Part shown: positions 35,109 through 43,395 of the stretch, in pieces
Layout: the number at the start of each line of letters is the position of its first letter
Position numbering within the stretch: the stretch's first letter is position 1
NCBI RefSeq assembly: GCF_002105285.1
Contig: NZ_MUHR01000012.1
Span: 1-64,000, forward strand
Direction of reading: 5' to 3'
Length of the DNA: 64,000 bases
DNA from: Planktotalea arctica
GTDB lineage: Bacteria > Pseudomonadota > Alphaproteobacteria > Rhodobacterales > Rhodobacteraceae
The notes under the pieces: generated by a model
What the model was told of the DNA's origin: nothing
Databases searched by the model: none
Seen by the model: only the letters and a program-made list of their open reading frames with translations
Made by a program: the position numbers and the translations under genes

Positions 35109-36206
35109 CTAGTTCAATCTCAGGCCTGTATCCGGGGAAAAATACGAGGCCTTTCCAAGATCGAAGGTCAGTTTTTGGGGCAAGCCTGCGGCAGCTGTGG
35201 TTTCGGAGTGCAGGCGCGCGGTGACATGTTTGCCGCCAAGCTGCATCACCGCAAATGTATCGGCACCGGCAGGTTCGACGATATCGATCAAACACTCTGC
35301 ACCCTGTGCCTCGCCGCCTGCCAATTTGGCCGCGTCCGCGATATCTTCGGGGCGGACACCCAAAATGACGTCCTGCGGCAGATCACGGTTCTTGCTGTCG
35401 CTCAGAACGATCGGGGCATCATTCTCACGTGCGATTTCGATGTGCGTTCCTGCATCGCTCGAACGGGTTTTGGCGGGGATCAGATTCATCGCCGGACTGC
35501 CCATGAAATCCGCCACGAACAGGTTCGCAGGTCGGTTGTAAATCTCGGAGGGCGTCCCGATTTGCTGGATCACGCCACCCTTCATCACGACGATCTTTGT
35601 AGCAAGGGTCATCGCTTCGATCTGATCGTGGGTCACATAGACCATCGAGGCGCCAAGGCGCTGGTGCAGCGCTTTAAGCTCTGTGCGCATCTCCACGCGT
35701 AGCTTGGCGTCAAGGTTTGAGAGTGGCTCGTCAAACAAAAACAGCTTTGGATCGCGCACCAAGGCACGGCCCATGGCAACGCGCTGACGCTGGCCGCCTG
35801 ACAATTGACCGGGTTTACGCTTTAGCAAGGGTTCAATCTGGAGCTGCTGCGCCACATAGGCCAACTTTTCCGCCTGCGTTGCGGCATCCACGCCGCGTAC
35901 CTTCATGCCGAAGGTGATGTTCTTGGCCACTGTCATCGTCGGATACAAAGCGTAGGATTGAAACACCATCGCAATATCGCGGTCCTTGGGGCTGACGGTG
36001 GTCATGTCCCGTCCGCCAATGCTCAGGGCACCGCCGCTGATCGGCTCAAGACCCGCGATGCAGTTAAGCAAAGTAGACTTGCCGCAGCCGGAGGGGCCGA
36101 CAAGCACCAGAAAATCGCCCTCTTCAATCGACACGTTAATGTCCTTGAGGATTTCCGTAGAGCCGTAGCTTTTGAACAGATTGTTAATTTCAAGGATGGG
36201 GGACAT
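35109..36206 (-). CDS. Sugar ABC transporter ATP-binding protein (MalK/UgpC family)
   Basis: ATPase of 365 aa with Walker A GPSGCGKST, signature LSGGQRQRVAMGRA, and Walker B LFLFDEPLSNLD. The C-terminal 120 residues form the regulatory TOBE domain of the MalK/UgpC group. It is six bases after the permease gene and energises sugar import in the system encoded by the same operon. Confidence 0.92.
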   Translation of the reverse strand: MSPILEINNLFKSYGSTEILKDINVSIEEGDFLVLVGPSGCGKSTLLNCIAGLEPISGGALSIGGRDMTTVSPKDRDIAMVFQSYALYPTMTVAKNITFGMKVRGVDAATQAEKLAYVAQQLQIEPLLKRKPGQLSGGQRQRVAMGRALVRDPKLFLFDEPLSNLDAKLRVEMRTELKALHQRLGASMVYVTHDQIEAMTLATKIVVMKGGVIQQIGTPSEIYNRPANLFVADFMGSPAMNLIPAKTRSSDAGTHIEIARENDAPIVLSDSKNRDLPQDVILGVRPEDIADAAKLAGGEAQGAECLIDIVEPAGADTFAVMQLGGKHVTARLHSETTAAAGLPQKLTFDLGKASYFSPDTGLRLN

Positions 36207-36212
36207 TTCAGG

Positions 36213-37106
36213 TTATCCTTTCACGGAGCCGGCGGTCAGGCCGCGGACGAAATATTTGCCAGCAACGACATAGACAAGCAGGGTTGGCAGAGCGGCGATG
36301 ATTGCCGCGGCCATATCCACGTTGTATTCTTTGACGCCTGTGGTCGAATTGACGATGTTATTCAGGGCAACCGTCACGGGCTGTGTGCCTGCTTGGCTAA
36401 AGGAAACCCCAAAGAGGAAATCGTTCCAGATTTGGGTGAACTGCCAGATGACCGTCACCACGATGATCGGGATGGAGAGCGGCAGGAAGATCGACCAGAA
36501 GATGCGAAAAAACCCGGCGCCGTCAACTTTGGCCGCCTTGGTAAGCTCGGACGGGATCGAAACGTAATAGTTGCGAAAGAACAATGTGGTAAAGCCAAGG
36601 CCGTAGATCACATGAACGAAGATCAATCCCGGAATTGTCCCCGCAATACCCATCATGCCAAGCATGCGCGCCATGGGCAGCAACACCACCTGAAACGGGA
36701 TGAAGCAGCCAAACAACATGAGCGAGAAGATGATATTCGCACCGCGAAAGTTCCATTGCGAGATGACATAGCCGTTCATCGCCCCCAAAAGGGTCGAGAT
36801 CGCGACGCCCGGGATGGCGATCAGCATCGAGTTCCAGAAATACGGGCGCATGCCCTCGCATTGGATGCCCGTGCACGCGCCGGACCATGCGGTGCGCCAG
36901 GCATCGAAGGTCACTTCGCGGGGCAAGGAAATGAGATCGCCCGTGCGGATCTCATCAAGGCTCTTGAGCGAGGTCATCACCATCACGAATAGCGGCATCA
37001 AGTAAAATATCGCGAAAAGACCAAGCAGCAGGTAGAGGCCCCAGCGCAAGGCGATCTTGCCGGCCTGGCTGGGTCGCGCTTCGGTGTAGGGTGAAATATC
37101 AGCCAT
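36213..37106 (-). CDS. Sugar ABC transporter permease (MalG type)
   Basis: Membrane protein of 297 aa with six predicted helices. The EAA loop that contacts the ATPase reads ELTKAAKVDGAGFFRIFWSI. A periplasmic loop with two cysteines (GACTGIQCEG) near residues 75-85 is as in glucose/mannose permeases of this class. It overlaps the other permease gene by eight bases. Confidence 0.9.
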   Translation of the reverse strand: MADISPYTEARPSQAGKIALRWGLYLLLGLFAIFYLMPLFVMVMTSLKSLDEIRTGDLISLPREVTFDAWRTAWSGACTGIQCEGMRPYFWNSMLIAIPGVAISTLLGAMNGYVISQWNFRGANIIFSLMLFGCFIPFQVVLLPMARMLGMMGIAGTIPGLIFVHVIYGLGFTTLFFRNYYVSIPSELTKAAKVDGAGFFRIFWSIFLPLSIPIIVVTVIWQFTQIWNDFLFGVSFSQAGTQPVTVALNNIVNSTTGVKEYNVDMAAAIIAALPTLLVYVVAGKYFVRGLTAGSVKG

Positions 37107-37971
37107 CTTTGGACCTCAGTTCTGAATAGAGGTAGGGGACCACGATCGTAAAGACGACCATCATCATGATCATTGCCGAACTAGCCGCTTGCCCGATATC
37201 GCCGCGTGAAAACGCCATGGCGTACATGTAGGTTGCAGGCAGGTCCGTGGCATAGCCAGGGCCGCCGCCGGTGAGGGCGATGACCAGATCGAAGCTTTTG
37301 ATGGCAAGGTGCGAGAGTACGATAAATGCACTAAGGAAGATCGGTGCCATCGAGGGGATGATGATCGCAGTGTAAACGCGCCACGTCGGGATACCATCGA
37401 CCTGCGCCGCTTTGATAATTTCCCCATCCACCGATCGCAGACCGGCAAGGAAAAGCGCCATGACAAAACCGCTGCTTTGCCAGATCGCGGCAATGACGAT
37501 TGTGTAAATCGCCATGTCGGGGTTCACCAGCCAATCGAAGGTGAAATTCTCATAGCCCCAACCGCGCACTGTTGCTTCAAGACCAAGGCCGGGGTTCAAG
37601 ATCCACTTCCACGCGGTGCCGGTAACGATCATCGAAAGGGCCATGGGATAGAGGTAAATGGTGCGCAACGCGCCCTCGGTGCGAATGTTCTGATCCAGCA
37701 AGATCGCAAGCAAAAGGCCGAGAATCATCGCGATCACGATAAACAGGATACCGAAGATAAAAAGGTTGGTGAATGCCGTGTCCCAGCGCGGAGAGGCAAA
37801 CAGGCGATCATATTGGATGAAGCCCTCGATCTCGTATTTTGGCAACAGGCGCGATCGTGTCAGCGACACCCAAGCCGTCCAGGCGATGAAGCCGTAGACG
37901 AAAATCAGGACTGCGATGAACGAGGGGGCCAGAACCATCTTTGGCGTGTTGTCTTCAAGCCATTTGATCAT
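37099..37971 (-). CDS. Sugar ABC transporter permease (MalF type)
   Basis: Membrane protein of about 290 aa with six predicted helices and the EAA loop DGEIIKAAQVDGIPTWRVYT. The start at 37971 (MIKWLEDNTPKMVLAPSF) was chosen over a longer frame reaching into the hairpin region; AAGG lies about nine bases upstream. It follows the binding-protein gene after a 60-base gap that holds a hairpin. Confidence 0.9.
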   Translation of the reverse strand: MIKWLEDNTPKMVLAPSFIAVLIFVYGFIAWTAWVSLTRSRLLPKYEIEGFIQYDRLFASPRWDTAFTNLFIFGILFIVIAMILGLLLAILLDQNIRTEGALRTIYLYPMALSMIVTGTAWKWILNPGLGLEATVRGWGYENFTFDWLVNPDMAIYTIVIAAIWQSSGFVMALFLAGLRSVDGEIIKAAQVDGIPTWRVYTAIIIPSMAPIFLSAFIVLSHLAIKSFDLVIALTGGGPGYATDLPATYMYAMAFSRGDIGQAASSAMIMMMVVFTIVVPYLYSELRSKDG

Positions 37972-37995
37972 GGGATTTATCCTTAACAAGGAGAT

Positions 37996-38022
37996 TTCGC
38001 CCCCACGAAACGCAGGGGCGAA
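37996..38022 (-). promoter_or_regulatory. Hairpin between ABC binding-protein and permease genes
   Basis: A perfect 8-bp stem, TTCGCCCC (37996-38003) with GGGGCGAA (38015-38022), and an 11-base loop, without a U tract. Position ten bases after the binding-protein stop suggests protection of the upstream message. Confidence 0.6.
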
Positions 38023-38031
38023 GGGGGGCAT

Positions 38032-39276
38032 TTACATGCTGTTGGCGACAGCCGTTGCCAACTGCTGCACCGCGTCCGCAGAGGACATGTCAGAGTTGAA
38101 ATGCGCGGTCACAACATCTGTGATCGCGCCCGCTTGTGCGCCGCGTAGTGCCATGCCGTGCGCATAGCTTGGCAGTAAGGAGCCGCCTGCAGAACTGGCC
38201 GCCATATCCTCGGAGGACAGGATTGCGCAGCTGTCGAACTTATCGAGCGCTACGTCTGTACGCGCCGGAATAGAGCCTTTGTTGAGGTTGAACACTTCTT
38301 GAAAGTTCTTGCCTACGACAAGTTTCGCCAAAAGGTCTTGGCCTTGCTTTTTCTCGTCGCCGTCTACTGCGAACATTGCAAAGCTGTCGACGTTATAGAG
38401 AAAACCCTCGCCCGGTGTGGACATGCACAGGAAGTCCTCGCCCGGCACTTTGCCCGCGGCCATGAACTCGCCTTTGGCCCAATCGCCCATGATCTGAAAC
38501 GCTGCTTCGCCGTTCATCACCATTGCTGTCGCGAGATTCCAGTCGCGACCGGAGAAGTTGGGATCGACGAAACCGCGCATCGTGCGCATTTGATCGAAAA
38601 CAGCAATCATGCCATCAGACGTGAGCGTGTCCTTGTCCAGATCGACAAAGGCTTTGCGAAAACCGTCCGCGCCAAGAATGCCAAGTGCGACCGCCTCGAA
38701 GACTGTTGCATCCTGCCAGGATTGCCCGCCATGCGCGAGCGGAATGATGCCCGCCGCTTGCAGCGTGCTCGCGGCTGCGTTGAATTCGTCCCACGTCGTC
38801 GGCATCGCGATATCGTTGGCTTTCAGAACTTCGGCATTCGCCCAGATCCAGTCAACGCGGTGTACGTTCACAGGCGCTGCGCACCATGTGCCCTCGCACT
38901 TCATGTGGCCGGCAATGGACGCTGGCAGTACGTCTGCCCAACCATTGGCTTCAGCTACCGCAGAAATATCGGCCAGAACGCCCTCTTCATACCACTCCTG
39001 AATGGCGGGGCCTTTCAGCTGAACCGCTGTCGGTGCGTTGCCGGACAAGACGCGTGCACGCAGCGCGGTCATAGCCGCATCGCCGCCGCCGCCTGCGACG
39101 GGCATATCCGTCCATGTGCCGCCGTTGTCCGCAAATTCCTTTTGCAGAACCGCGACGGATTTGGCTTCGCCGCCGGATGTCCAGTAGTGCAGAACCTCTG
39201 CTTCGGGGCCTGCGATCGCAGCGGATGAGGCGGCGATTGCCAGCGCAGAGACGGCACCTGTTACATAAGATTTCAT
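38032..39276 (-). CDS. Glucose/mannose-type ABC transporter substrate-binding protein
   Basis: Periplasmic binding protein of 414 aa (family 1) with a signal peptide ending SSAAIAGPE. The mature sequence closely follows the GtsA-type glucose/mannose proteins: HYWTSGGEAKS, PVAGGGGDAAMTAL, VNVHRVDWIWAN, LAHGGQSWQDATVFE and MGDWAKGEF. These segments line the sugar pocket in known members. The start at 39276 has GGGAGG eight bases upstream. It is the first gene of the operon and faces a two-component system across a region with direct repeats. Confidence 0.88.
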   Translation of the reverse strand: MKSYVTGAVSALAIAASSAAIAGPEAEVLHYWTSGGEAKSVAVLQKEFADNGGTWTDMPVAGGGGDAAMTALRARVLSGNAPTAVQLKGPAIQEWYEEGVLADISAVAEANGWADVLPASIAGHMKCEGTWCAAPVNVHRVDWIWANAEVLKANDIAMPTTWDEFNAAASTLQAAGIIPLAHGGQSWQDATVFEAVALGILGADGFRKAFVDLDKDTLTSDGMIAVFDQMRTMRGFVDPNFSGRDWNLATAMVMNGEAAFQIMGDWAKGEFMAAGKVPGEDFLCMSTPGEGFLYNVDSFAMFAVDGDEKKQGQDLLAKLVVGKNFQEVFNLNKGSIPARTDVALDKFDSCAILSSEDMAASSAGGSLLPSYAHGMALRGAQAGAITDVVTAHFNSDMSSADAVQQLATAVANSM

Positions 39277-39401
39277 TTTGATTCCTCCCAGAATACACCG
39301 CAAGCGCGGTAGGATGGGCAAATGCTTGCTGCGTGCACGCTCACTATGCAATCCGCTCAAGGCCGGTATTCGCGCGCTGCATGCAGAAATCTGGACTGCC
39401 C

Positions 39402-39447
39402 GTTACACGTTGTTACAATGCACTCGATTTTGTTGCATGTTGTTACA
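39402..39447. promoter_or_regulatory. Paired GTTACA direct repeats, likely response-regulator site
   Basis: Hexamers GTTACA at 39402-39407, GTTACA at 39412-39417, GTTGCA at 39432-39437 and GTTACA at 39442-39447 form two pairs with a 10-bp step, the pairs being 30 bp apart. All lie on one face of the helix. OmpR-family regulators bind such direct repeats. The site is between the ABC operon and the response-regulator gene. Confidence 0.6.
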
Positions 39448-39510
39448 TAACTTGGCGCGGACACGCGTGGCTTCGCGTTGCCGTGATGCGAAAATCGGGG
39501 AGATTCTTTG

Positions 39511-40248
39511 GTGGCGATTCCAAGAATACTGGTCGTGGATGACGATCCGGACGTGCGCGAGATGATGACGCAGTTCTTGCGCCGCAACGGGGCTGCTGCG
39601 TTGCCTGCGTCTAGTGAAGCGGAGGTGCGCAAACAGCTTGGCGGCGGGCGCGTTGACTTGATCTTGCTCGATGTGATGCTCGGCGATGAGAACGGTCTCG
39701 ACATATGCCGTCGTTTGCGCAACGCGCATGATGTGCCGATCATTATGGTTTCGGCGCTCTCTGCGGACCACCAGCGGATGACCGGCTATGAGGTTGGCGC
39801 GGATGACTATATCGCCAAGCCGTTCAATCCCGACCTGCTTCTTGCGAGGATCAAGGCGGTGCTGTCACGCGCGCGCCGCTCGTCTTCGCTGGTGCATCGG
39901 CGCAAGACGCAAACATTTCGCTTTGAGGGCTGGAGCTATGACGCCAAACGCGACGAAGTCATGTCCCCAGCGCAGGTTCAGGTGACGCTCTCAAGGCGCG
40001 AAACGGCCCTGCTGCAAACTTTTCTGGCCAATCCACATATTCCGCTGACACGCGAAGAAATAGCCGCTTCTCTGGATGCCACAGGCGTCGCGGCGCAGGG
40101 CGGGGATGCCGTCGGGCGCGCTGTTGACGTGTTGGTCGGGCGTTTGCGCTCCAAGATCGAAACCCACCCCAAAGAGCCTCAAATCCTGAAAACCGAGCGC
40201 GGGGTAGGATATGTATTCGCGGCCGACGTGCATGTCGATGATATCTGA
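39511..40248 (+). CDS. OmpR-family response regulator
   Basis: Protein of about 245 aa. The receiver domain has the acidic pair in VVDDDPDV, the phosphorylated Asp in ILLDVMLGDENG and the Lys in YIAKPFNPD. The C-terminal half is a winged helix (from about residue 130). A GTG at 39511 and a TTG at 39508 both fit the GGGGAG at 39497-39502. It overlaps the kinase gene by one base (TGATG). Pseudomonas uses a similar pair (GltR/GltS) to control a related glucose transporter, which fits the divergent ABC operon here. Confidence 0.9.
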   Translation: MAIPRILVVDDDPDVREMMTQFLRRNGAAALPASSEAEVRKQLGGGRVDLILLDVMLGDENGLDICRRLRNAHDVPIIMVSALSADHQRMTGYEVGADDYIAKPFNPDLLLARIKAVLSRARRSSSLVHRRKTQTFRFEGWSYDAKRDEVMSPAQVQVTLSRRETALLQTFLANPHIPLTREEIAASLDATGVAAQGGDAVGRAVDVLVGRLRSKIETHPKEPQILKTERGVGYVFAADVHVDDI

Positions 40249-41696
40249 TGCGCCACTTGCACAGCCTGCGCACGCTCACTCTCGCTTTGATACTCTTCGC
40301 ATTTTGTAGCGGTGCGCTCAGCGTTTTCCTGTGGATGCAGTCCAACTCGGCTTGGCGCGATCATCAAAGCAAGGCCTATACCGCCGGTCTGACGTTTTAC
40401 TATGCTTTGCAACGCGGCAACGCATTTTCAGACGAGCTGCGCACAGTGCCGCTGTCACCGGATGATCGCGCTGCGGCGAGTGCGGGCGAATTTCAACAAC
40501 TGAGCAACGCGCCCAGAGCCGCGCGCATCACGCTTGTACCGATCACGGCGGATGTCGATAGGGGGCGCGCCGAAGCCGCTTTGACTTTGGCCATTATATC
40601 GCCTGATCTACTTTACCGGATTGCGGACCTTTCGCTGAGTGAAAAGCAAAGTGCGGCGGAAACCACAGGCGAAGTCTTTCGCCTGCTAAGCTCGCTCTGT
40701 AGCGATCCGATGGTCATCGCCAAAGTCGGGCAAAACCCATGGGTGCAGGTCTACGGCGCGCCGATCTGGGGCTGCGATATGGCCCCTGCGGACCGCCGTC
40801 TTCTTGCGGCACTGCTAGTCGTGCTCGCTTTTGCGGTGTCGATAACCGTGTCGCTGAACCTGTCGTCGGACTTTACCACCTTCGCCGATCAACTGCGCAA
40901 ACGGCGCCGGATCGGCGGTCCTGCGCGTTATGATATCCAAGGACCCCAAGAGCTACAGGATATCGTCGCAGCCGTGAACGAACACCTCATGGCCGAGCGT
41001 GCCCAGCTCGAAGGGCGCGCTGCCGTGCTCTCCGGTGTCAGCCATGACCTTGGCACACCGGCCACGCGCCTGCGTTTGCGCACAGCCCTGATCGAGGATC
41101 AGGACCTGCGCCGCAAGCTTGAAGCGGATATCGACAGCATGACAGGGATGATCGAGAGCGTGCTGACCTATACGCGTGCTGAAATGAACGCAGAGGACCC
41201 GCGACGGCTTTCGTTAAATGCGCTGATCGAGGCGGTTGTGGCCAACTACGAGGATATGGGCCGCGCCGTCAGCTATCGCCAACCTGAGGATGTGATCGTG
41301 CAAGGCGGGCGCTCGGTTTTCATGTCGCGCCAAGGTCAAACCGTTGTCACGCAGGAACGCGTGATCACCATTATCGGGCGCCCCATATCGCTTGAACGGG
41401 CGATGACGAACCTGATCGACAACGCTTTGAAATATGGACGGCGCGCGACGGTCTCGCTGCAAACCAACGCAGATACCGCAACGATTATCGTCGAAGACGA
41501 AGGCTCCGACAGCTCGGCCGAGGACATTGCCGCGCTGATGGCGCCCTTTCGGCGCGGCAACAACACAGCCACGATCGAGGGCTATGGTCTGGGTCTGACA
41601 ATCGTGGCAACGATCGCCAAACTTCATGGCGGGTCATTGACCTTTGAGGACACATCCTCTGGCCTGTCCGCACGCTTGATGATCGAACGGGGTTAG
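40248..41696 (+). CDS. Sensor histidine kinase
   Basis: Kinase of 482 aa with membrane helices at about residues 8-30 and 184-204 and a periplasmic sensor of about 150 residues between them. A HAMP-like linker is followed by the phosphorylated His266 in SGVSHDLGTPATRL; the usual Pro after the HDL motif position is shifted (HDLGTP). The ATPase domain has NLIDNALKYG and GYGLGLTIV; the G1 box reads EDEGSDSS, a little unlike DxGxG. It probably senses sugar or a binding-protein complex and controls the neighbouring ABC operon through its partner. Confidence 0.9.
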   Translation: MRHLHSLRTLTLALILFAFCSGALSVFLWMQSNSAWRDHQSKAYTAGLTFYYALQRGNAFSDELRTVPLSPDDRAAASAGEFQQLSNAPRAARITLVPITADVDRGRAEAALTLAIISPDLLYRIADLSLSEKQSAAETTGEVFRLLSSLCSDPMVIAKVGQNPWVQVYGAPIWGCDMAPADRRLLAALLVVLAFAVSITVSLNLSSDFTTFADQLRKRRRIGGPARYDIQGPQELQDIVAAVNEHLMAERAQLEGRAAVLSGVSHDLGTPATRLRLRTALIEDQDLRRKLEADIDSMTGMIESVLTYTRAEMNAEDPRRLSLNALIEAVVANYEDMGRAVSYRQPEDVIVQGGRSVFMSRQGQTVVTQERVITIIGRPISLERAMTNLIDNALKYGRRATVSLQTNADTATIIVEDEGSDSSAEDIAALMAPFRRGNNTATIEGYGLGLTIVATIAKLHGGSLTFEDTSSGLSARLMIERG

Positions 41697-42703
41697 GGCT
41701 TATAGGACAGGACTTGCCCCTGGCCTCGCGCCCGTAGGCGTGTCGCGGTCATACCGTATTCGCGTTTGATCGCTTCAGAGAGTGAACCGGATGTGCCAAA
41801 GCCATTTGCAATTGCGATCTCCACTATGGGCATCTGGGTTTCTTCGATCATCGCGCGGGCGCGATTTGTGCGCAGGCGCTTATAGAATTTTGCGGGAGTT
41901 TCGTTAAAAACTTCTTTGAACACGCGTTCCAAGTGCCGCGTCGAAAGCCCGATCTCACGCGCGAGTTCTGCGATTTGCAGGGGTGCATCCAATGTATCTT
42001 GCATTTCTGTGATCGCGGCGCGCACCCTTGAATCGTGCAGCGCCGGATTATGCGTCAGATCAAAGGGCTGCTCTGCATGACTTTTTCGCACAAGCGCGAG
42101 CAAGAGGCGGTTGCCCAGCTCGGTCACATTGTTCGGCCCGAGATCGTCTGCGATCATGCCGATCACCAGCTCTTCCGTAGCGCCGCTGCCGCCTGCGGTG
42201 ACAATGCCGCGATTGATTTCCGAAAGCCGGTTGCTCAGATTTGCGTGAAGCGGGTCCTCGGCCAAGGCAAGTGCATCGCGCCAATGGGTTGTGACGGGGC
42301 CGTCATGCGCCTTGGTGTTGCGGATATAGGCCGTCGCCGCATCCGAGAGCAGTGCGACAGGGCGGCCGATACGCTGCATCTGGCGCAGGCGCGCCAGCCA
42401 GCTTGCCGAAGTGCCGCTCTTGCCCCCAACGACCAGCATCGCATCGGACAGATCATGATTGTCCAGCGCCGGTTCCGCACGCAGGATCATACCGCATTCG
42501 CCGCTTAAAAGGCCGGGCGTGTGCGAAATGTAGCGCCATGAAAAAAGCGTTTGCGCTAGAACCGCGTTGGCCTCTTTCAATGTGCGTGCGATGGCTGCAA
42601 CCTCGTATTCGCTAAAGCCTTTTCCGACGTATATCTCGAAGCGGCGCAATTCTTGCGGTGGGCGGCGCATAGGTGTGCCGCTCGCGCGTGTCACGCCAGC
42701 CAT
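41693..42703 (-). CDS. AraC-family regulator, GlxA type
   Basis: Regulator of 336 aa with a DJ-1/PfpI-like domain (about 20-190) and two C-terminal helix-turn-helix motifs (LQIAELAREIGLSTRHLERV and the segment VEIAIANGFGTSGSLSEAI). This GlxA architecture often controls genes for amines or amino acids. The ATG at 42703 overlaps the upstream gene by 13 bases; an ATG at 42670 is as likely. It ends four bases inside the convergent kinase gene. Being last in the ior operon, it may regulate it or a distant target. Confidence 0.85.
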   Translation of the reverse strand: MAGVTRASGTPMRRPPQELRRFEIYVGKGFSEYEVAAIARTLKEANAVLAQTLFSWRYISHTPGLLSGECGMILRAEPALDNHDLSDAMLVVGGKSGTSASWLARLRQMQRIGRPVALLSDAATAYIRNTKAHDGPVTTHWRDALALAEDPLHANLSNRLSEINRGIVTAGGSGATEELVIGMIADDLGPNNVTELGNRLLLALVRKSHAEQPFDLTHNPALHDSRVRAAITEMQDTLDAPLQIAELAREIGLSTRHLERVFKEVFNETPAKFYKRLRTNRARAMIEETQMPIVEIAIANGFGTSGSLSEAIKREYGMTATRLRARGQGQVLSYKP

Positions 42704-43377
42704 GCCGGATAATCGCTCGCCAGCAAGTGCAGTGGCGCTTCGTCCTCTTCTATCGCCGCGAAGCGTCCAATCGGTTCGCGAAAGATGTTATCGCTTTCGT
42801 CGTCATTGACGCTGGACACTTCACCTATCAGGACATCGCCGCCCTCGCCCCAGAAGGCGTGCCAATCGCCGGGTCTGAGCGTCACGCTTTGCCCCGGTGC
42901 CAGGCGCAGCTTTTCACCTGCTTCGAAGCGGCGCTCGATCCCGTCACACCAAACCACGCCGCCGCGATCTTGTGCGAAACCGCCTGCATCATCCGAGCCG
43001 AACAACTCTACGATCAACGTCGCGCCGCCGCGATTGATGATATCTTCGGCCTTGAGCACATGGGTGTGCATGGGGCTGAGTTGATCTTGCCGCGAGATCA
43101 GCAGTTTTTCCGCATAGCACATGCCGCCGCCGCGCTTCAGATCGCTGAGGTGGCCATTGCGCAGGGTGAACAGGAACAGGCCCAATTCGTCAAAACGTCC
43201 CTCGCCGTAATCGGTGATATCCCAGCCACAGCGCGTTGTGATAATGTGTTGAGCACCCGCCACTCGCGCCTTAAACTGCTCCGGCGTCCAATAGGCAAAG
43301 GGCGGCAGCGTGAAGCCAAAGGCGCGGATCATTTCGTCTGCGCTGCGCATGATGTCGTTGACGCGGGATCGTTTCAT
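42691..43377 (-). CDS. D-lyxose isomerase (cupin type)
   Basis: Protein of 228 aa that matches the D-lyxose ketol-isomerase family along its length: MKRSRVNDIMRSADEM, LPPFAYWTPEQF, GWDITDYGEG and EDIINRGG are family segments. Metal ligands are His104, His106 and Glu111 (MHTHVLKAED) and His173 (PGDWHAFW). It interconverts D-lyxose and D-xylulose, and relatives act on mannose. It lies 18 bases after iorB on the same strand, an odd partner for an aromatic oxidoreductase. Confidence 0.85.
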   Translation of the reverse strand: MKRSRVNDIMRSADEMIRAFGFTLPPFAYWTPEQFKARVAGAQHIITTRCGWDITDYGEGRFDELGLFLFTLRNGHLSDLKRGGGMCYAEKLLISRQDQLSPMHTHVLKAEDIINRGGATLIVELFGSDDAGGFAQDRGGVVWCDGIERRFEAGEKLRLAPGQSVTLRPGDWHAFWGEGGDVLIGEVSSVNDDESDNIFREPIGRFAAIEEDEAPLHLLASDYPAWLA

Positions 43378-43395
43378 GGGGATGGCCTTTTTGTT

